This document shows positions 9,130 to 20,196 of a DNA stretch of 64,000 nucleotides, piece by piece (position 1 is the first letter of the stretch; each line of letters starts with the position of its first letter). The notes beneath the pieces were generated by a model. The model saw nothing but the letters and a program-made list of their open reading frames with translations. It was not told the origin of the DNA and did not search any database. The position numbers and the translations under genes were made by a program. Source of the DNA: Skermanella stibiiresistens SB22. GTDB taxonomy: Bacteria; Pseudomonadota; Alphaproteobacteria; Azospirillales; Azospirillaceae. The DNA lies in the NCBI RefSeq assembly GCF_000576635.1, contig NZ_AVFL01000003.1:124001-188000 (forward strand), in the 5' to 3' direction.

Positions 9130-9981
9130 ATGAGCTTCACCACCCTCGCCCGCAACACCGGCCACGCGTTCGGCGAAAACCCGCTGACGCTGGTCGCGGT
9201 CGTCATCCTGGCGCTGCTGCTGGTCTGCGCCCTGTTCGGCGGCTGGATCGCCCCCTACGATCCACTGACGACCGACGCCACCGCCAAGCTGGCGCCGCCC
9301 AGCCTGGACCATTGGTTCGGGACCGACGCGCTGGGACGGGACATCCTGAGCCGGGTCATCGTCGCGACCCGGCTCGACCTGGGCATGGCGTTCTCCGCCG
9401 TGGCGCTGTCGTTCGGCGTCGGCTTGGCGCTGGGCTCCGCGGCCGGCTATCTGGGCGGCTGGACCGACAGGATCATCGGCCGCCTTATGGACACCATCAT
9501 GGCCTTTCCGCTGTTCGTGCTGGCGATGGGCATCGTCGCGGCGCTGGGCAACAACGTCGCCAACATCATCATCGCCACGATGATCATCAACCTGCCCTTC
9601 TACTGCCGCTTCGCCCGCGCCGAGGTCAACGTGCGGCGCGACCTGGGTTACGCCGAGGCGGCGCGGATGGGCGGCAACCGCACCCTGACCGTGCTGGTCG
9701 TCCACATCATCCCGAACATCCTGCCGCCGATGATGGTGCAGGCCTCGCTCAACATGGGTTGGGCGATCCTGAACGCGGCCGGCCTGTCGTTCATCGGGTT
9801 GGGCGTGCGTCCGCCGACGCCTGAATGGGGGATCATGGTGTCGGAAGGTGCCAGCTTCATCGTCTCGGGCGAGTGGTGGGCCTTCGTGTTCCCCGGCGCC
9901 GCCCTGGTGCTGGCCGTCTTCTCGTTCAACCTGCTGGGCGATGGCTTGCGCGACCTGCTCGACCCGAGGAAGCGGGTATGA
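9130..9981 (+). CDS. ABC transporter permease, DppC/OppC type
   Basis: A 283-residue second permease subunit. The N-terminal hydrophobic helix is followed by the OppC/DppC linker (LAPPSLDHWFGTDALGRD near residue 56), five further helices, and the cytoplasmic coupling loop YAEAARMGGNRTLTVLVVHI. It starts 3 bases after the previous stop and overlaps the following ATPase start by ATGA, so all are translated from one message. It forms the pore with the upstream DppB-type subunit. Confidence 0.93.
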   Translation: MSFTTLARNTGHAFGENPLTLVAVVILALLLVCALFGGWIAPYDPLTTDATAKLAPPSLDHWFGTDALGRDILSRVIVATRLDLGMAFSAVALSFGVGLALGSAAGYLGGWTDRIIGRLMDTIMAFPLFVLAMGIVAALGNNVANIIIATMIINLPFYCRFARAEVNVRRDLGYAEAARMGGNRTLTVLVVHIIPNILPPMMVQASLNMGWAILNAAGLSFIGLGVRPPTPEWGIMVSEGASFIVSGEWWAFVFPGAALVLAVFSFNLLGDGLRDLLDPRKRV

Positions 9982-10940
9982 CCGATCACCTGACCATCAA
10001 GGACCTCGGCCTGGAGTTCCGCACCCGGCACGGTGTCGTCCGCGCGCTGGAGGATGTCAGCCTGACGGTCAAGCGGGGCGAGATCGTCGGTGTGGTGGGC
10101 GAGAGCGGGTCCGGCAAGTCGGTCATGGCCTATTCCGTGATGGGCCTGAGCGACGCCGCCGCCGAGATCAAGCGCGGTTCGATCGTGCTGGGCGGCATGG
10201 ACCTGCTGGCGACCAAGGGCGAGGCGTTGCGCGCCATCCGGGGCCGCGAGATGGCGATGATCTTCCAGAGCCCGCGCACGGCGCTGAACCCGATCCGCAA
10301 GGTGGGCCGCCAGATCGAGGACGTGCTGATGGAGCACGAGGCGATTCCGCGCCGCGACCTGAGAAAGGCCGCCATCGCGGCGCTGGAGCGGGTCCGCATC
10401 CCCGATCCGGAACGGCGCTACGACGCCTATCCATTCGAACTGTCCGGCGGCATGTGCCAGCGGGTGATGATCGCGATAGCCCTGGCCTGCTCGCCGTCGC
10501 TGCTGATCGCCGACGAGCCGACCACCGGGCTGGACGTGACGACCCAGGCGGTCATCATGGACCTGATCCGCGACAAGAGCCGCGACGGCCGCATGTCGAC
10601 GCTGCTGATCACCCACGACCTGGGGTTGGCCGGCGAATACTGCGACCGCATCGTGGTGATGCACGCGGGCCACGTGGTCGAGGTGGCCCCGACCGAAGTC
10701 CTGCTGTCCCGGCCGGCGCACCCCTACACGCTGCAACTGCTGGCCGCCACGCCGACGCCGACCTCGACGCTCGACACCCTGCCCTCGATCGGCGGGCAGT
10801 TGCCCGACCTGCGGCGGGACCTGCCGCCGTGCCGGTTCAGCGAGCGCTGCGCGCGGAAACTGCCGCAGTGCGACGTGCCGCCGCTGCCCTGGACCACACT
10901 GTCCCCCGATCACATCGTCCGCTGCCGGGTGCCGCTATGA
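9978..10940 (+). CDS. ABC transporter ATPase, DppD/OppD type
   Basis: A 320-residue ATPase. Walker A is GESGSGKS near residue 40, the signature region is [13 protein letters not shown] near 154, and Walker B is [13 protein letters not shown] near 175. The C-terminal oligopeptide-transporter domain has cysteines in [16 protein letters not shown] that in this family can bind an Fe-S cluster. The start is set at the ATG overlapping the previous stop; longer readings upstream shadow the permease gene. It ends by overlapping the next ATPase start as ATGA. Confidence 0.92.
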   Translation: MTDHLTIKDLGLEFRTRHGVVRALEDVSLTVKRGEIVGVVGESGSGKSVMAYSVMGLSDAAAEIKRGSIVLGGMDLLATKGEALRAIRGREMAMIFQSPRTALNPIRKVGRQIEDVLMEHEAIPRRDLRKAAIAALERVRIPDPERRYDAYPFELSGGMCQRVMIAIALACSPSLLIADEPTTGLDVTTQAVIMDLIRDKSRDGRMSTLLITHDLGLAGEYCDRIVVMHAGHVVEVAPTEVLLSRPAHPYTLQLLAATPTPTSTLDTLPSIGGQLPDLRRDLPPCRFSERCARKLPQCDVPPLPWTTLSPDHIVRCRVPL

Positions 10941-11929
10941 CCGCCCTTCCGGAATACGCCGCACATCCAACCCCCCTGCTCGACGCCCAGCGGCTGAGCA
11001 AGCTCTACCCGGTCAAGGGGAGCGCCAAGGGGACGCTGCTGCACGCGGTCGACGATGTCGATCTGCGGATCGGGGCCGGCGAATGCGTCGGACTGGTCGG
11101 CGAGAGCGGCTGCGGCAAGTCGACCATGGTGCGGCTGCTGGCACGCCTGATCGATCCGACCTCCGGCCAGATCCTGATGGGCGGCAAGGACATCACCGGC
11201 ATGACTCAGGCCAAGTTCGTGGCCTCGCCCGACCGGGGCCGCATCCAGGTGGTGTTCCAGGACCCGACCGAGAGCCTGAACCCGTCGTTCCGCGTGTTCC
11301 AGGCCATCGCCGATCCGCTGAGGCGGCTGCTGAGGCTGTCCGACGCCGATGAGATCGCCACCCGGGTCAACCGGGCCGCGACGCTGGTGGGTTTGCCGCG
11401 CGAACTGGTGCAGCGCTATCCCCACCAGTTGTCCGGCGGGCAGCGGGCGCGGGTCGGCATCGCGCGGGCGATCGTGGTCGAGCCGGAACTGCTGATCCTG
11501 GACGAGCCGACCTCCGCGCTGGATGTCTCGGTACAGGCGGTGATCCTGCGCCTGCTGGCCGATCTGCGGGCGAGGTTGGGGATGAGCTACCTGTTCGTCT
11601 CCCACGACCTGAACGTCGTCCGCCTGCTGTGCTCCCGCGTGGTCGTGATGTATCTCGGCAAGGTGGTCGAGGTCGGGCCGGTGGAACAGCTGTTCGCCAA
11701 CCCGCGCCATCCCTATACCCAGGCGCTGATCGCCTCGATCCCCGACCCGGCCCGGCGCCGGGAGGCCCGGCCGCGGCTGGACGGCAGCCCCTCCAGCCCG
11801 ATCTCGCCCGACCCGAACGTCTGCCGGTTCCAAAGCCGCTGTCCGAGGGCGGCCGCCGAGTGCGTCACGACCATGCCGGCGCTGCGGGATTTGGGCGGCG
11901 GCCAGTCCGCCGCCTGTCATTTCGCCTGA
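10937..11929 (+). CDS. ABC transporter ATPase, DppF/OppF type
   Basis: A 330-residue partner ATPase. Walker A is GESGCGKST near residue 55, the signature is [16 protein letters not shown], and Walker B is [16 protein letters not shown], followed by SHDLNVV with the switch His. The C-terminus has the family cysteines ([16 protein letters not shown]). The ATG lies in the ATGA overlap with the upstream ATPase. Together with it, this makes the heterodimeric motor of the importer. Confidence 0.92.
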   Translation: MTALPEYAAHPTPLLDAQRLSKLYPVKGSAKGTLLHAVDDVDLRIGAGECVGLVGESGCGKSTMVRLLARLIDPTSGQILMGGKDITGMTQAKFVASPDRGRIQVVFQDPTESLNPSFRVFQAIADPLRRLLRLSDADEIATRVNRAATLVGLPRELVQRYPHQLSGGQRARVGIARAIVVEPELLILDEPTSALDVSVQAVILRLLADLRARLGMSYLFVSHDLNVVRLLCSRVVVMYLGKVVEVGPVEQLFANPRHPYTQALIASIPDPARRREARPRLDGSPSSPISPDPNVCRFQSRCPRAAAECVTTMPALRDLGGGQSAACHFA

Positions 11930-11980
11930 AGACCGGTCGCCTGAACATCGTTGAATAAATAACAACCAGGGAGAGGTGCC

Positions 11981-13435
11981 ATGAGCCAGGAGAACGAGAT
12001 CTGCCGCATGGACGCCGTGACGGTGGCGGCCAAGGTCGCGGCCAAGGAGCTGTCGGCGGCCGAGGTCACCGAAGCGGTGCTGAAGCGGATGGATGTGCTG
12101 GAGCCGCATATCCACGCCTTCTGCACGCCGACGCCCGACGTGGCGCGCGCGGCGGCGAAGGCGGTGGACGCGAAGATCGCGGCGGGGGAGGACCCCGGGC
12201 CATTGGCCGGCGTGCCGATCGGCATCAAGGACCTGGTCGCGACCAAAGGCATCCTGACGGTGATGGGCTCGCATCTGTACCGCGACTTCATCCCCGACGA
12301 GGACGACATCGTCGTGGAGCGGCTGAAGGAGGCCGGCGCCGTCATCATCGGCAAGACCAACGTGCCGGAGTTCGGCTATTCCGGCGTCGGCCACAACCCG
12401 GTGTTCGAGGCGACGCGCAATCCGTGGAACCTGGACCTGACGTCGGGCGGGTCGAGCGCCGGGTCGGCGGCGTCGGTCGCGACCGGGGTCGCCCCGTTCG
12501 CGATCGGCAGCGACGGCGGCGGATCGATCCGCATCCCGTCGGCGCTGTCTGGCCTCTATGGCATCAAGGCGTCGATGGGGCGCGTGCCGCTCTATCCCGG
12601 CTGCCGGGACGAGCGCTATCCCGGCGTGTCGAGCTGGGAGTCGCTGGAGCATGTCGGTCCGATGAGCCGCACGGTGGCGGATTCGGCTCTGATGCTGAAC
12701 GTCATCACCGGTCCCGACCCGCGCGACCGCTATTCGATCCCGGCCGCCGATTTCGACTACCTCGGCGCCACGACCGAGAGCGTCAAGGGGCTGCGGATCG
12801 CCTATAGCGAGGACTGGGGCTACGCGCCGGTCGATCCCGAGGTGCGCCGCGTCGTCTCGGAGGCGGTCAAGGTGTTCGAGACCGATCTGGGCTGCGTGGT
12901 CGAGCGGGTCGATCCCGGCTGGGAGGATCCCCTGCCCCATTTCTGGACCATGGTCGCCGCCGACACCGACCTGACCGGCATGCGCCGCCTGATGAAGGGG
13001 CGCGAGCACGAGATATCGCCGCATCTGCTCGATCTGGTGTTCCGCGACTGGAAGGCCGAGGAGTTCACGGACGCCAAGTTCGTCCGGCAGGGTGTCTGCA
13101 ACAAGATGTGGCGGCTGATGGCCAACTACGACCTGCTGCTGACCCCCACCTTGGCGGTGCCGGCCTTCCCGCTCTACATGCAGGGACCGGAGATCATCGA
13201 GGGCAAGATGGTGCGGTCGGCCGCGTGGCTGGCCTTCACCTTCATCTGCAACCTGACCGGCCAGCCGGCCGCCAGCATCCCCGCCGGCTTCACCAAGGAT
13301 GGGCTTCCGGTCGGCCTCCAGATCATCGGACGCCATTTGGACGACCGCACCGTGCTGGCGGCGTCGGGCGCCTTCGAGCGCGCCCACCCCTGGGCCCATG
13401 CCTGGCCGAAGCTGGTCGGCGACCTCGGCCTTTGA
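11981..13435 (+). CDS. Amidase-signature enzyme (first of two)
   Basis: A 484-residue amidase-signature hydrolase using a Ser-cisSer-Lys triad. Lys lies in [10 protein letters not shown] near residue 84, the cis-Ser in [12 protein letters not shown] and the nucleophile Ser in [12 protein letters not shown] near 160. No signal peptide is visible, so it acts in the cytoplasm on an amide, nitrile-derived amide or peptide-like substrate. GGGAGAGGTG precedes the ATG. It sits between the transporter ATPases and the binding protein gene, which ties it to the imported solute. The family also includes GatA, but there is no GatB or GatC here, and the context is catabolic. Confidence 0.92.
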   Translation: MSQENEICRMDAVTVAAKVAAKELSAAEVTEAVLKRMDVLEPHIHAFCTPTPDVARAAAKAVDAKIAAGEDPGPLAGVPIGIKDLVATKGILTVMGSHLYRDFIPDEDDIVVERLKEAGAVIIGKTNVPEFGYSGVGHNPVFEATRNPWNLDLTSGGSSAGSAASVATGVAPFAIGSDGGGSIRIPSALSGLYGIKASMGRVPLYPGCRDERYPGVSSWESLEHVGPMSRTVADSALMLNVITGPDPRDRYSIPAADFDYLGATTESVKGLRIAYSEDWGYAPVDPEVRRVVSEAVKVFETDLGCVVERVDPGWEDPLPHFWTMVAADTDLTGMRRLMKGREHEISPHLLDLVFRDWKAEEFTDAKFVRQGVCNKMWRLMANYDLLLTPTLAVPAFPLYMQGPEIIEGKMVRSAAWLAFTFICNLTGQPAASIPAGFTKDGLPVGLQIIGRHLDDRTVLAASGAFERAHPWAHAWPKLVGDLGL

Positions 13436-13489
13436 TCACCGAACCTATTCTTATCGTCCTCCTCCATCCGCCACAGGAGTTCCCCATCG

Positions 13490-15100
13490 ATGAAGATGAC
13501 TAGACGCGTATTCGCCATGTCGATGCTGATGGCGTCCGTCGCGGTTCCGGCGACGGCACCGCTCGCGGCGCCGGCGCCAAAGGACACCCTGGTCATCGTC
13601 TCCGAGATGGGACCGAACGGGTTGGACACCATGGTCCCGACCGCCAACGACCACAGCCGCCTGGTGTCGTGGCACGTCTATGACCGGCTGGTCAGCCATG
13701 GCGAGAAGACGCTGGCGGACGGCACCGTCTCCTACGACGCCAAGGTGATGACCCCCGAGCTGGCGGAGAGCTGGGACGTCAGCGAGGATGGGCTGACCTA
13801 TGTCTTCCACCTGCGGGAGGACGCGACCTTCCACGATGGCGCCAAGGTGACGGCGAAGGACGTCAAGTGGTCGTTCGATCGCGCCATCGCGGCGGGAGGC
13901 TTCCCGGCGATCCAGATGGCCGCCGGCTCGCTGGTCAAGCCGGAGCAGTTCTCGGTGATCGACGACCACACCTTCAAGGCGACCTTCGATCAGGTCAACA
14001 AGCTGATCATGCCGGACCTGGCGGTGCCCGTGCCGGTCATCGTCAATTCCGAACTGGCAAAGAAGCACGCCACGGCCGCCGATCCCTGGGCGTTCGACTG
14101 GGTGTCGCGCAACGACGCCGGTGGCGGCGCCTTCAAGATCGAAAACTGGACCTCGGGGCAGCAGACCGTCTTCGTCCGTTTCGACGAGTGGAAGTCCGGC
14201 GCCTTGCCGAAGCTGAAGAAGGTGGTCTACCGCCAGATCCCATCGGCCGGCACCCGCCGCGCCCTGCTGGAGAAGGGCGACGTCGACATCTCGGTCGGCC
14301 TGCCGCCGAAGGACTACGCGGAACTGGCGAAGGACGGCAAGGTGAAGGTCATCGGCGTGCCGGTGCAGAACGACCTCGTCTACCTGGACATGAACGTCCA
14401 GATCCCGCCGTTCGACAACCCGAAGGTCCGCGAGGCGGTCTCCTACGCCCTGCCCTACAAGGAGATCCTGTCATCGGCCCTGTATGGCCGCGCCAAGGGG
14501 ATGTTCGACGGCGACCCGGCGACGCCGTATGAGCCGACCTGGCCGGTGCCGATCAAGCATGGGCAGGACTTGGCGAAGGCGAAGCAATTGCTGACCGAGG
14601 CCGGCTTCCCCGATGGCTTCAAGACGACCCTGTCGTTCGACCTGTCGGAGGCGACCGTCCGCGAACCCACCGCGATCCTGATGCAGGAGGCGCTGAAGAA
14701 GATCGGCGTCGAGGTGACCTTGGAGAAGGTCCCGGGCTCCAACTGGTTCGCCCAGATGGCGTCGAAGAAGATGCCGATGGTGATCGGCGAGTTCTACGGC
14801 TGGCTCGACTATCCCGACTATCACTTCTTCTGGACCTATCACGGCGCCAACAACTCGGTGTTCAACACCGCAAACTACGTCAACCCGGCGCTGGACAAGG
14901 ACATCGACACGGCGCGCTTCACCTCCGATCCCGCCGTCTACAAGGCGAGCCTCCAGAAGATGGTGGATACCGTGATGACCGACCTGCCGCGCATCCCGCT
15001 GTATAACCGGTACGCCGACTACGCGATGCAGAAGAACGTCGAGGGGTTCGAGTATTGGTTCCACACCCATCCGGACTTCCGGAAGCTTTATAAGAACTGA
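13490..15100 (+). CDS. ABC transporter substrate-binding protein (SBP_bac_5)
   Basis: A 536-residue periplasmic binding protein of the dipeptide/oligopeptide family. The N-terminus MKMTRRVFAMSM plus a hydrophobic Ala/Val-rich stretch ending near residue 28 is a signal peptide. The mature part has the family signature LAESWDVSEDGLTYVFHLREDATFHDG shown by its key segment YVFHLREDATFHDGAKVTA near residue 105. AGGAG lies ten bases before the ATG. It delivers the solute to the importer encoded just upstream, and the palindromic element copy 2 follows its stop. Confidence 0.92.
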   Translation: MKMTRRVFAMSMLMASVAVPATAPLAAPAPKDTLVIVSEMGPNGLDTMVPTANDHSRLVSWHVYDRLVSHGEKTLADGTVSYDAKVMTPELAESWDVSEDGLTYVFHLREDATFHDGAKVTAKDVKWSFDRAIAAGGFPAIQMAAGSLVKPEQFSVIDDHTFKATFDQVNKLIMPDLAVPVPVIVNSELAKKHATAADPWAFDWVSRNDAGGGAFKIENWTSGQQTVFVRFDEWKSGALPKLKKVVYRQIPSAGTRRALLEKGDVDISVGLPPKDYAELAKDGKVKVIGVPVQNDLVYLDMNVQIPPFDNPKVREAVSYALPYKEILSSALYGRAKGMFDGDPATPYEPTWPVPIKHGQDLAKAKQLLTEAGFPDGFKTTLSFDLSEATVREPTAILMQEALKKIGVEVTLEKVPGSNWFAQMASKKMPMVIGEFYGWLDYPDYHFFWTYHGANNSVFNTANYVNPALDKDIDTARFTSDPAVYKASLQKMVDTVMTDLPRIPLYNRYADYAMQKNVEGFEYWFHTHPDFRKLYKN

Positions 15101-15122
15101 CCAGCGGTTAATCGAGTTAGCG

Positions 15123-15201
15123 GTAGGTCAGGTGGAGCGGAGCGGCATCCGGCAAAGCGGGCGAGATGGTGTCGGATGCCGCTTCGCTTTATCCGACCTA
15201 C
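15123..15201 (+). repeat. 79-bp palindromic repeat element, copy 2
   Basis: Arms at 15123-15154 and 15170-15201 flank a 15-base loop that differs from that of copy 1 at only two positions. Of the six arm mismatches, five are G opposite T, so they would be G-U pairs in an RNA copied from the plus strand, and one is A opposite C. It lies between the binding protein gene and the second amidase gene, both on the plus strand, so it would be inside their mRNA if the genes are cotranscribed. Confidence 0.85.
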
Positions 15202-15233
15202 GCCTACCGTCATTTATCATTGAAGGGGGACAT

Positions 15234-16442
15234 GTGATCAAGGACGCGCTTGGCGCCTTCGTTCCGGGAACGGATGTTCGGGTGCAGGGTTCGGCGGAGG
15301 GACCGCTGAGCGGGTTGAGCTTCGCGGTCAAGGACCTGTTCGACGTGGCTGGCCACGTCACCGGCTGCGGCAATCCCGACTGGGCGGAAAGCCACGCACC
15401 CGCCGAGAGCCACGCCTGGGCGGTGCGGACCCTGCTGGACGCGGGAGCCAGCGTCGCCGGCAAGACCATCACGGACGAAATCTCGCTGGGTTTGGTCGGC
15501 ATCAACCGCCATCACGGCACGCCGGTCAATCCCCGCGCCCGCGATCTCGTGCCTGGCGGATCTTCGAGCGGATCGGCTTCCGCCGTGGCCGGTGGGGTGG
15601 TGGACTTCGCGCTGGGGACGGATTCGGGGGGATCGGTCCGCACGCCGGCGAGTTTCTGCGGGCTGTACGGGCTGCGTCCCACCCATGGCCGCATCCCTGT
15701 CGAGGGGTTGATGACCCAAGCCCCGAGCTTCGACACGGTCGGGTACTTCACCCGTGACGCCGGGATGTTCGCGCGGGTCGGCAGCGTGCTGCTGGGAGAG
15801 ACGATCGGCGAGGACTTGCCCCCTGGGATCCTGGTCGCGACCGACTGCTTCGGGATCGCCGACGCCGCCGTCACCGACGCCTTGCGGCCAGTGCTGGATC
15901 GGCTGAGGGCCGTCGTGCCGGAGACCCGTGATTGCCGCTTGGCGGACGATGGCGCCATCGCGGACTGGTCGCGTCATCAGCTGGTGCTGCAATCGACCGA
16001 GTTTCAGGACACCTTCCGCGACTGGATCGACCGGGTCAATCCGCGCTTCTCCAGCGAGGTCGCCGGCGCCTTCGCCAGCGACGGCACGGTCCCCGCCGAG
16101 GTGGTGGAATCCGCAAAGGCGTTCCGGATCGCGGCGCGCGAGCGACTGGAGGGATTGCTGGATGGCAAGCGGGTGCTCTGCCTGCCGACCGCGCCGATTC
16201 CGCCGATCCGCCGAGACGCCCGCCTGTCGGAGATCCGCCGCGCGGTCAGCAGGGTCATCGATTTGACGGCGATCGCCGGGCTGACCGGATCGCCGCAGGT
16301 CAACCTGCCGTTCGGCTGGGCCGGCGGGATTCCCATCGGTTTGTCGCTGATCGGCTGGCACGGCGGCGACGCCGCCTTGATCGGGATGGCGAAGGCGATG
16401 GAGCCGTTGTTACGATCAAAGGTGGCATTACCGCTTTGTTGA
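15234..16442 (+). CDS. Amidase-signature enzyme (second)
   Basis: A 402-residue amidase-signature enzyme, shorter than the first. The Lys is in LSFAVKDLFDVAGHV near residue 31, the cis-Ser in GTDSGGSVRTPAS and the nucleophile Ser in PGGSSSGSASAVAGG near 110. The GTG start at 15234 has the strong GAAGGGGGA just upstream; reading further upstream would run through the palindromic element. It is similar in layout to small plant AMI1-like and bacterial amidases. It probably completes breakdown of the compound imported by the adjacent transporter. Sequence and length differ enough from the other amidase that this is not a recent duplication. Confidence 0.9.
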   Translation: MIKDALGAFVPGTDVRVQGSAEGPLSGLSFAVKDLFDVAGHVTGCGNPDWAESHAPAESHAWAVRTLLDAGASVAGKTITDEISLGLVGINRHHGTPVNPRARDLVPGGSSSGSASAVAGGVVDFALGTDSGGSVRTPASFCGLYGLRPTHGRIPVEGLMTQAPSFDTVGYFTRDAGMFARVGSVLLGETIGEDLPPGILVATDCFGIADAAVTDALRPVLDRLRAVVPETRDCRLADDGAIADWSRHQLVLQSTEFQDTFRDWIDRVNPRFSSEVAGAFASDGTVPAEVVESAKAFRIAARERLEGLLDGKRVLCLPTAPIPPIRRDARLSEIRRAVSRVIDLTAIAGLTGSPQVNLPFGWAGGIPIGLSLIGWHGGDAALIGMAKAMEPLLRSKVALPLC

Positions 16443-16551
16443 CGGACCAGAATTAAACTCCACATTGGCACCTTTCATCGGAGTGCCGCGCCTGACCTGA
16501 ACGTCGGGAGCAGGGTCGCCTTGACGTGATGAGGGGAAGGTTTTGGTCGCG

Positions 16552-19500
16552 ATGAATGACTTGGACGAATCGCGGGAGACGCGCCGCCTCGACACGCTGC
16601 TGGCCTATGACATCCTGGACACCGAACCCGAGGCACCCTTCGACCGTCTGACCAAGGTGGCGGCCGGCCTGTTCGACACGCCGGTGGCGCTGGTTTCCCT
16701 GATCGACGAGAAGCGGCAGTGGTTCAAGTCGTGCCACGGCCTTTCCGTGCGCGAGACCCCCCGCGACATGGCGTTCTGCGAGCACGCCATCCGCGCCACT
16801 GGCGTGATGGTGGTCACCGACGCCTCGCGCGACCCTCGTTTCCAGTCGAACCCGCTGGTGGTGGGGCCTCCCCATATACAGTTCTACGCGGGAGCGCCGT
16901 TGCGGGCTCCGGATGGGTCGGTGCTGGGAACGCTCTGCGTCATCGCCTTCGAACCGCGCGATCCGGCTCCCGAGAAGATCGATCTGCTGGCCTGCCTCGC
17001 TGATGCCGTGATCGACGCTTTGGAATTGCGGCGGCTGCTGGAGCGCCAGCGCGGCGAGATCGACCGTAGGACGCGCGCGGAGGCGGCGCTACGGGAGAGC
17101 GAGGCGTTGAACCGCTCCATCCTGGAAAGCTCACTCGACGCCATCGTCACCGTCGATGATGCCGGCCGCATCGTTGAATTCAACCCGGCCGCGGAAAAGC
17201 TGATCGAGCAGCCCCGATCGGCGGTCCTTGGCCAGGAGATGGCCGGTTTGCTGGTGCCGGAGCGGTTCCGTGCCCGCCATTCCGCGGCCATGGCGGCCTA
17301 TCTCGCCAGCCACCAGTCAAACATCCTGGGCCGCCGGATCGAGCTGCCGGTGCTTGGGTCCAAGGGACGCGAGTTTCCGGCGGAACTGGCGATCGCCCCG
17401 ATCCGGGTCGGCGAGCGGACCTTCTTCACCGCGCATATCCGCGACCTGACCGAGCGCAAGGCGGTGGAGGAGCGCATAACGCTGCTCCAGTCGGCCGTGC
17501 TGCACGCCAATGATTCGATCCTGATCACCGAGGCCGAACCGATCGACGGCGGCGGCCCGAAGATCGTCTACGTCAATGACGCCTTCACCACGATCACCGG
17601 CTATACGGCGGACGAGGTCATCGGCGCCACGCCGCGCCTGTTGCAGGGTCCCGGCACCGACCGCGCGACGCTGGACAGCATCCGCGCCGCCCTGACCGCT
17701 TGGCAGCCGATCCGGGTGGAACTGTTGAACTATCGCAAGGACGGGTCGGAGTTCTGGGTCGAATTGGATATCGCCCCCGTCGCCGACAGCCTTGGATGGT
17801 ACACGCACTGGATCTCGATCCAGCGAGACACGACCGAACGGCGGCGGGCGGAGGAGGCGGCGCGCGAGCGCGAGGCGACCGTGCGCCACCTGCTGGAGCG
17901 GCAGACGGGATTGCTCGACGCGCTGCCGGCCCATGTGGCGCTGCTGGACGCCTCCGGCGTGATCGTCTCCGTCAACAAGGCTTGGCGCGCGTTCGCGCTG
18001 GAGAACGACTATCCGGGCGGAGGGGTGGCGATCGGCGCCAATTACGTTTCCGTCTGCGAGGCCGCCTCGGGCGACTGCGCCGAGGAGGCGAAGCCGATCG
18101 CCGTCGGGTTGCGCCGCATCCTGCGCGGGGCGTCGCCCTTCTTCAGTCTCGAATATCCCTGCCACTCACCGACCGAGGATCGCTGGTACCGCTTCATGGC
18201 GGCACCCCTGACATCCGGCAGGCGCGATGGCGCCGTGGTCATGCATGTCGACATCACCGAGGCCAAGCACGCGGAACAGGCGATCATCCGCGCCAAGGGA
18301 GAAGCGGAGCGCGCCGGACGAGCCAAGTCGGAATTCCTGGCGACGATGACCCACGAGATCCGCACCCCGATGAATGGGGTGATCGGGTTGGCCGGACTTC
18401 TGCTGGACACCGGTCTGGACCCGTCGCAGCGGCGGCTGGCGGCGGCTTTGCGGGCGTCGGCGGACCATCTGCTCCAGATCGTCAGCGACGTGCTGGACTT
18501 CTCGAAACTGGAGGCTGGGCAGACGAAGTTCGAGGAGATCCCATTCGACCTGGAGCAGGTGGTCAACAGCACGCTCGACATGCTGGTCCCCCGCGCCCAC
18601 GCCACCGGCCTGGAGATTGGCTTCGTGCTTGGCGAGGGCGTCCCAACCCGCCTAATCGGCGATCCCAGCCGCCTGCGGCAGATCCTGCTCAACCTGATCG
18701 GCAACGGCATCAAGTTCACCCAGCAGGGCGGCGTCTGGCTGGAGGTCGATCTGCTGGCGCTGGATGGTGACGACGCCGTGCTGGGTTTCTCGGTGCGCGA
18801 TACCGGCATCGGCATAGCGCCCGACGCCATCTGCCGGCTGTTCCGCGAATTCTCCCAAGTCGACGGCAGCACCGCCCGGCGCTATGGCGGCACCGGCCTG
18901 GGACTGGCGATCAGCCGTAAACTGGTCGCCCAGATGGGTGGCGACATCGCGGTGGAGAGCGATCCCGGCGAGGGCAGCCGCTTCCACTTCGACGTCGTGC
19001 TGGTTCGGGACGCGTCGATCGTTCCCGATGGCCCGCCACGCTGCATCGTCCGCGGCTTGCGGGTTTTGGTCGCCGACCCCAATCCGGTGGGACGCCGCAT
19101 TCTCGAACGCCAGTTGAGAGCCCTCGGCGTGGAGGTGGAGACCCGCGCCTCGCTTGGCGAGGCGCCGCTGGCCGGCCGGCCCTTCGACATCTCGCTCATC
19201 TCCCTGGATCCGGCGGACGGCGGCGCCGAGGCCGGCGGTTTCCGCTTCCTGACGGCGACCCGTCTGTCGCCAGTCGCCCAGCCGGGTTCCGTCCCCGACA
19301 TCGTGCTGAGGAAGCCGGTGGCATTCTCCGAACTGACGCTCTGCTTGGCGACGCTGAGCGGGCGAGCCGACGGCGTGGCGCCGAAGGGCTTCGAGCCGGC
19401 CGCCCGGCGAAAGCGGGCGGCGCTGCCGAGATTGCGGATCCTGCTGGCCGAGGACGATAGGACAAACCAGCTGGTCGCGGTCACCATGCTGGAACGTCTG

Positions 19501-20196
19501 GGTCTCCGCGTCGATGTGGCCGCGAACGGGTTCGAGGCGGTCGAAGCCGTGAGTTCCCGGCCCTACGACTTGGTGCTGATGGACGTGATGATGCCAGACA
19601 TGGATGGGATGCAGGCGACGCGGGCGATCCGCGCCCTGCCCGGAGCCGCCGGACGGATCCCGATCCTGGCGGTCACCGCGAACGCCTTCTCCCACGACCG
19701 GGACGCTTGCCTGTCCGCCGGGATGAACGGGTTCGTGTCCAAGCCGATAGCCTCGGATCGGCTCATCCAGGCGATCGAGGAACTGACCCATCGGACACCG
19801 GACGCGTCACCGGAAGGCGACTTGTCCCGGATCGGCACGGCCGCCCTGTTCGACGTGGTGGCTCCGACGCTGCTGCTCCGCGACATCGGGATCGACGGCG
19901 TGCGGGAAACCGTCGTCGTGATGGTCGAGGAAACGCAGGCCCGGCTGGAACGGATGCGGCGGTTGGCCGATGATGGCGACATCGATGGGCTGACGCGCGA
20001 GGCCCACTCCCTCAAGAGCGCCGCGGCCAGCTTTGGACTGTCCAGGCTCTCGGAACTGGCGGGCGCGCTGGAGGCGGCGGGGCGCGGGGGCTCGGACCAG
20101 AACCGCGCGACGTTGATCGACGCGCTCGGACATGCCTTCGACGAGAGTTGGCGCGGATTGCGGCTGTGGATGGAGGCGCTGGAGCCGGTCGGCTAG
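16552..20196 (+). CDS. GAF-PAS hybrid histidine kinase with receiver and HPt domains
   Basis: A soluble 1,214-residue phosphorelay kinase with no clear membrane helix. In order: GAF (about 30-160), PAS (180-290), a LOV-like PAS without the photoactive Cys (305-430), a third PAS (445-580), HisKA with the His in [11 protein letters not shown] near 600, HATPase ([24 protein letters not shown]), a degenerate receiver with no obvious phospho-Asp (about 830-935), a canonical receiver ([10 protein letters not shown] near 1008) and a C-terminal HPt with His in [12 protein letters not shown] near 1151. The start could also be the TTG at 16543. Its stop shares CTAG with the stop of the convergent sigma54 activator, which is a likely phosphorelay partner. 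Confidence 0.93.
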   Translation: MNDLDESRETRRLDTLLAYDILDTEPEAPFDRLTKVAAGLFDTPVALVSLIDEKRQWFKSCHGLSVRETPRDMAFCEHAIRATGVMVVTDASRDPRFQSNPLVVGPPHIQFYAGAPLRAPDGSVLGTLCVIAFEPRDPAPEKIDLLACLADAVIDALELRRLLERQRGEIDRRTRAEAALRESEALNRSILESSLDAIVTVDDAGRIVEFNPAAEKLIEQPRSAVLGQEMAGLLVPERFRARHSAAMAAYLASHQSNILGRRIELPVLGSKGREFPAELAIAPIRVGERTFFTAHIRDLTERKAVEERITLLQSAVLHANDSILITEAEPIDGGGPKIVYVNDAFTTITGYTADEVIGATPRLLQGPGTDRATLDSIRAALTAWQPIRVELLNYRKDGSEFWVELDIAPVADSLGWYTHWISIQRDTTERRRAEEAAREREATVRHLLERQTGLLDALPAHVALLDASGVIVSVNKAWRAFALENDYPGGGVAIGANYVSVCEAASGDCAEEAKPIAVGLRRILRGASPFFSLEYPCHSPTEDRWYRFMAAPLTSGRRDGAVVMHVDITEAKHAEQAIIRAKGEAERAGRAKSEFLATMTHEIRTPMNGVIGLAGLLLDTGLDPSQRRLAAALRASADHLLQIVSDVLDFSKLEAGQTKFEEIPFDLEQVVNSTLDMLVPRAHATGLEIGFVLGEGVPTRLIGDPSRLRQILLNLIGNGIKFTQQGGVWLEVDLLALDGDDAVLGFSVRDTGIGIAPDAICRLFREFSQVDGSTARRYGGTGLGLAISRKLVAQMGGDIAVESDPGEGSRFHFDVVLVRDASIVPDGPPRCIVRGLRVLVADPNPVGRRILERQLRALGVEVETRASLGEAPLAGRPFDISLISLDPADGGAEAGGFRFLTATRLSPVAQPGSVPDIVLRKPVAFSELTLCLATLSGRADGVAPKGFEPAARRKRAALPRLRILLAEDDRTNQLVAVTMLERLGLRVDVAANGFEAVEAVSSRPYDLVLMDVMMPDMDGMQATRAIRALPGAAGRIPILAVTANAFSHDRDACLSAGMNGFVSKPIASDRLIQAIEELTHRTPDASPEGDLSRIGTAALFDVVAPTLLLRDIGIDGVRETVVVMVEETQARLERMRRLADDGDIDGLTREAHSLKSAAASFGLSRLSELAGALEAAGRGGSDQNRATLIDALGHAFDESWRGLRLWMEALEPVG

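Noticed and set aside
10910-13399. An 829-codon open frame on the minus strand
   Set aside because: It lies opposite the DppF-type and amidase genes, has an Arg/His/Gln-rich composition with no domain, and follows from GC-rich codon bias of the true genes.
16480-16500. Sigma54 promoter candidate TGGCAC near 16465
   Set aside because: The GC dinucleotide is not at the required -12 position after the TGGCAC.
17560-17700. LOV photoreceptor in the hybrid kinase
   Set aside because: The PAS has a LOV-like RLLQGPGTD stretch, but the photoactive Cys of NCRFLQ is replaced (TPRLLQ), so blue-light chemistry is not supported.
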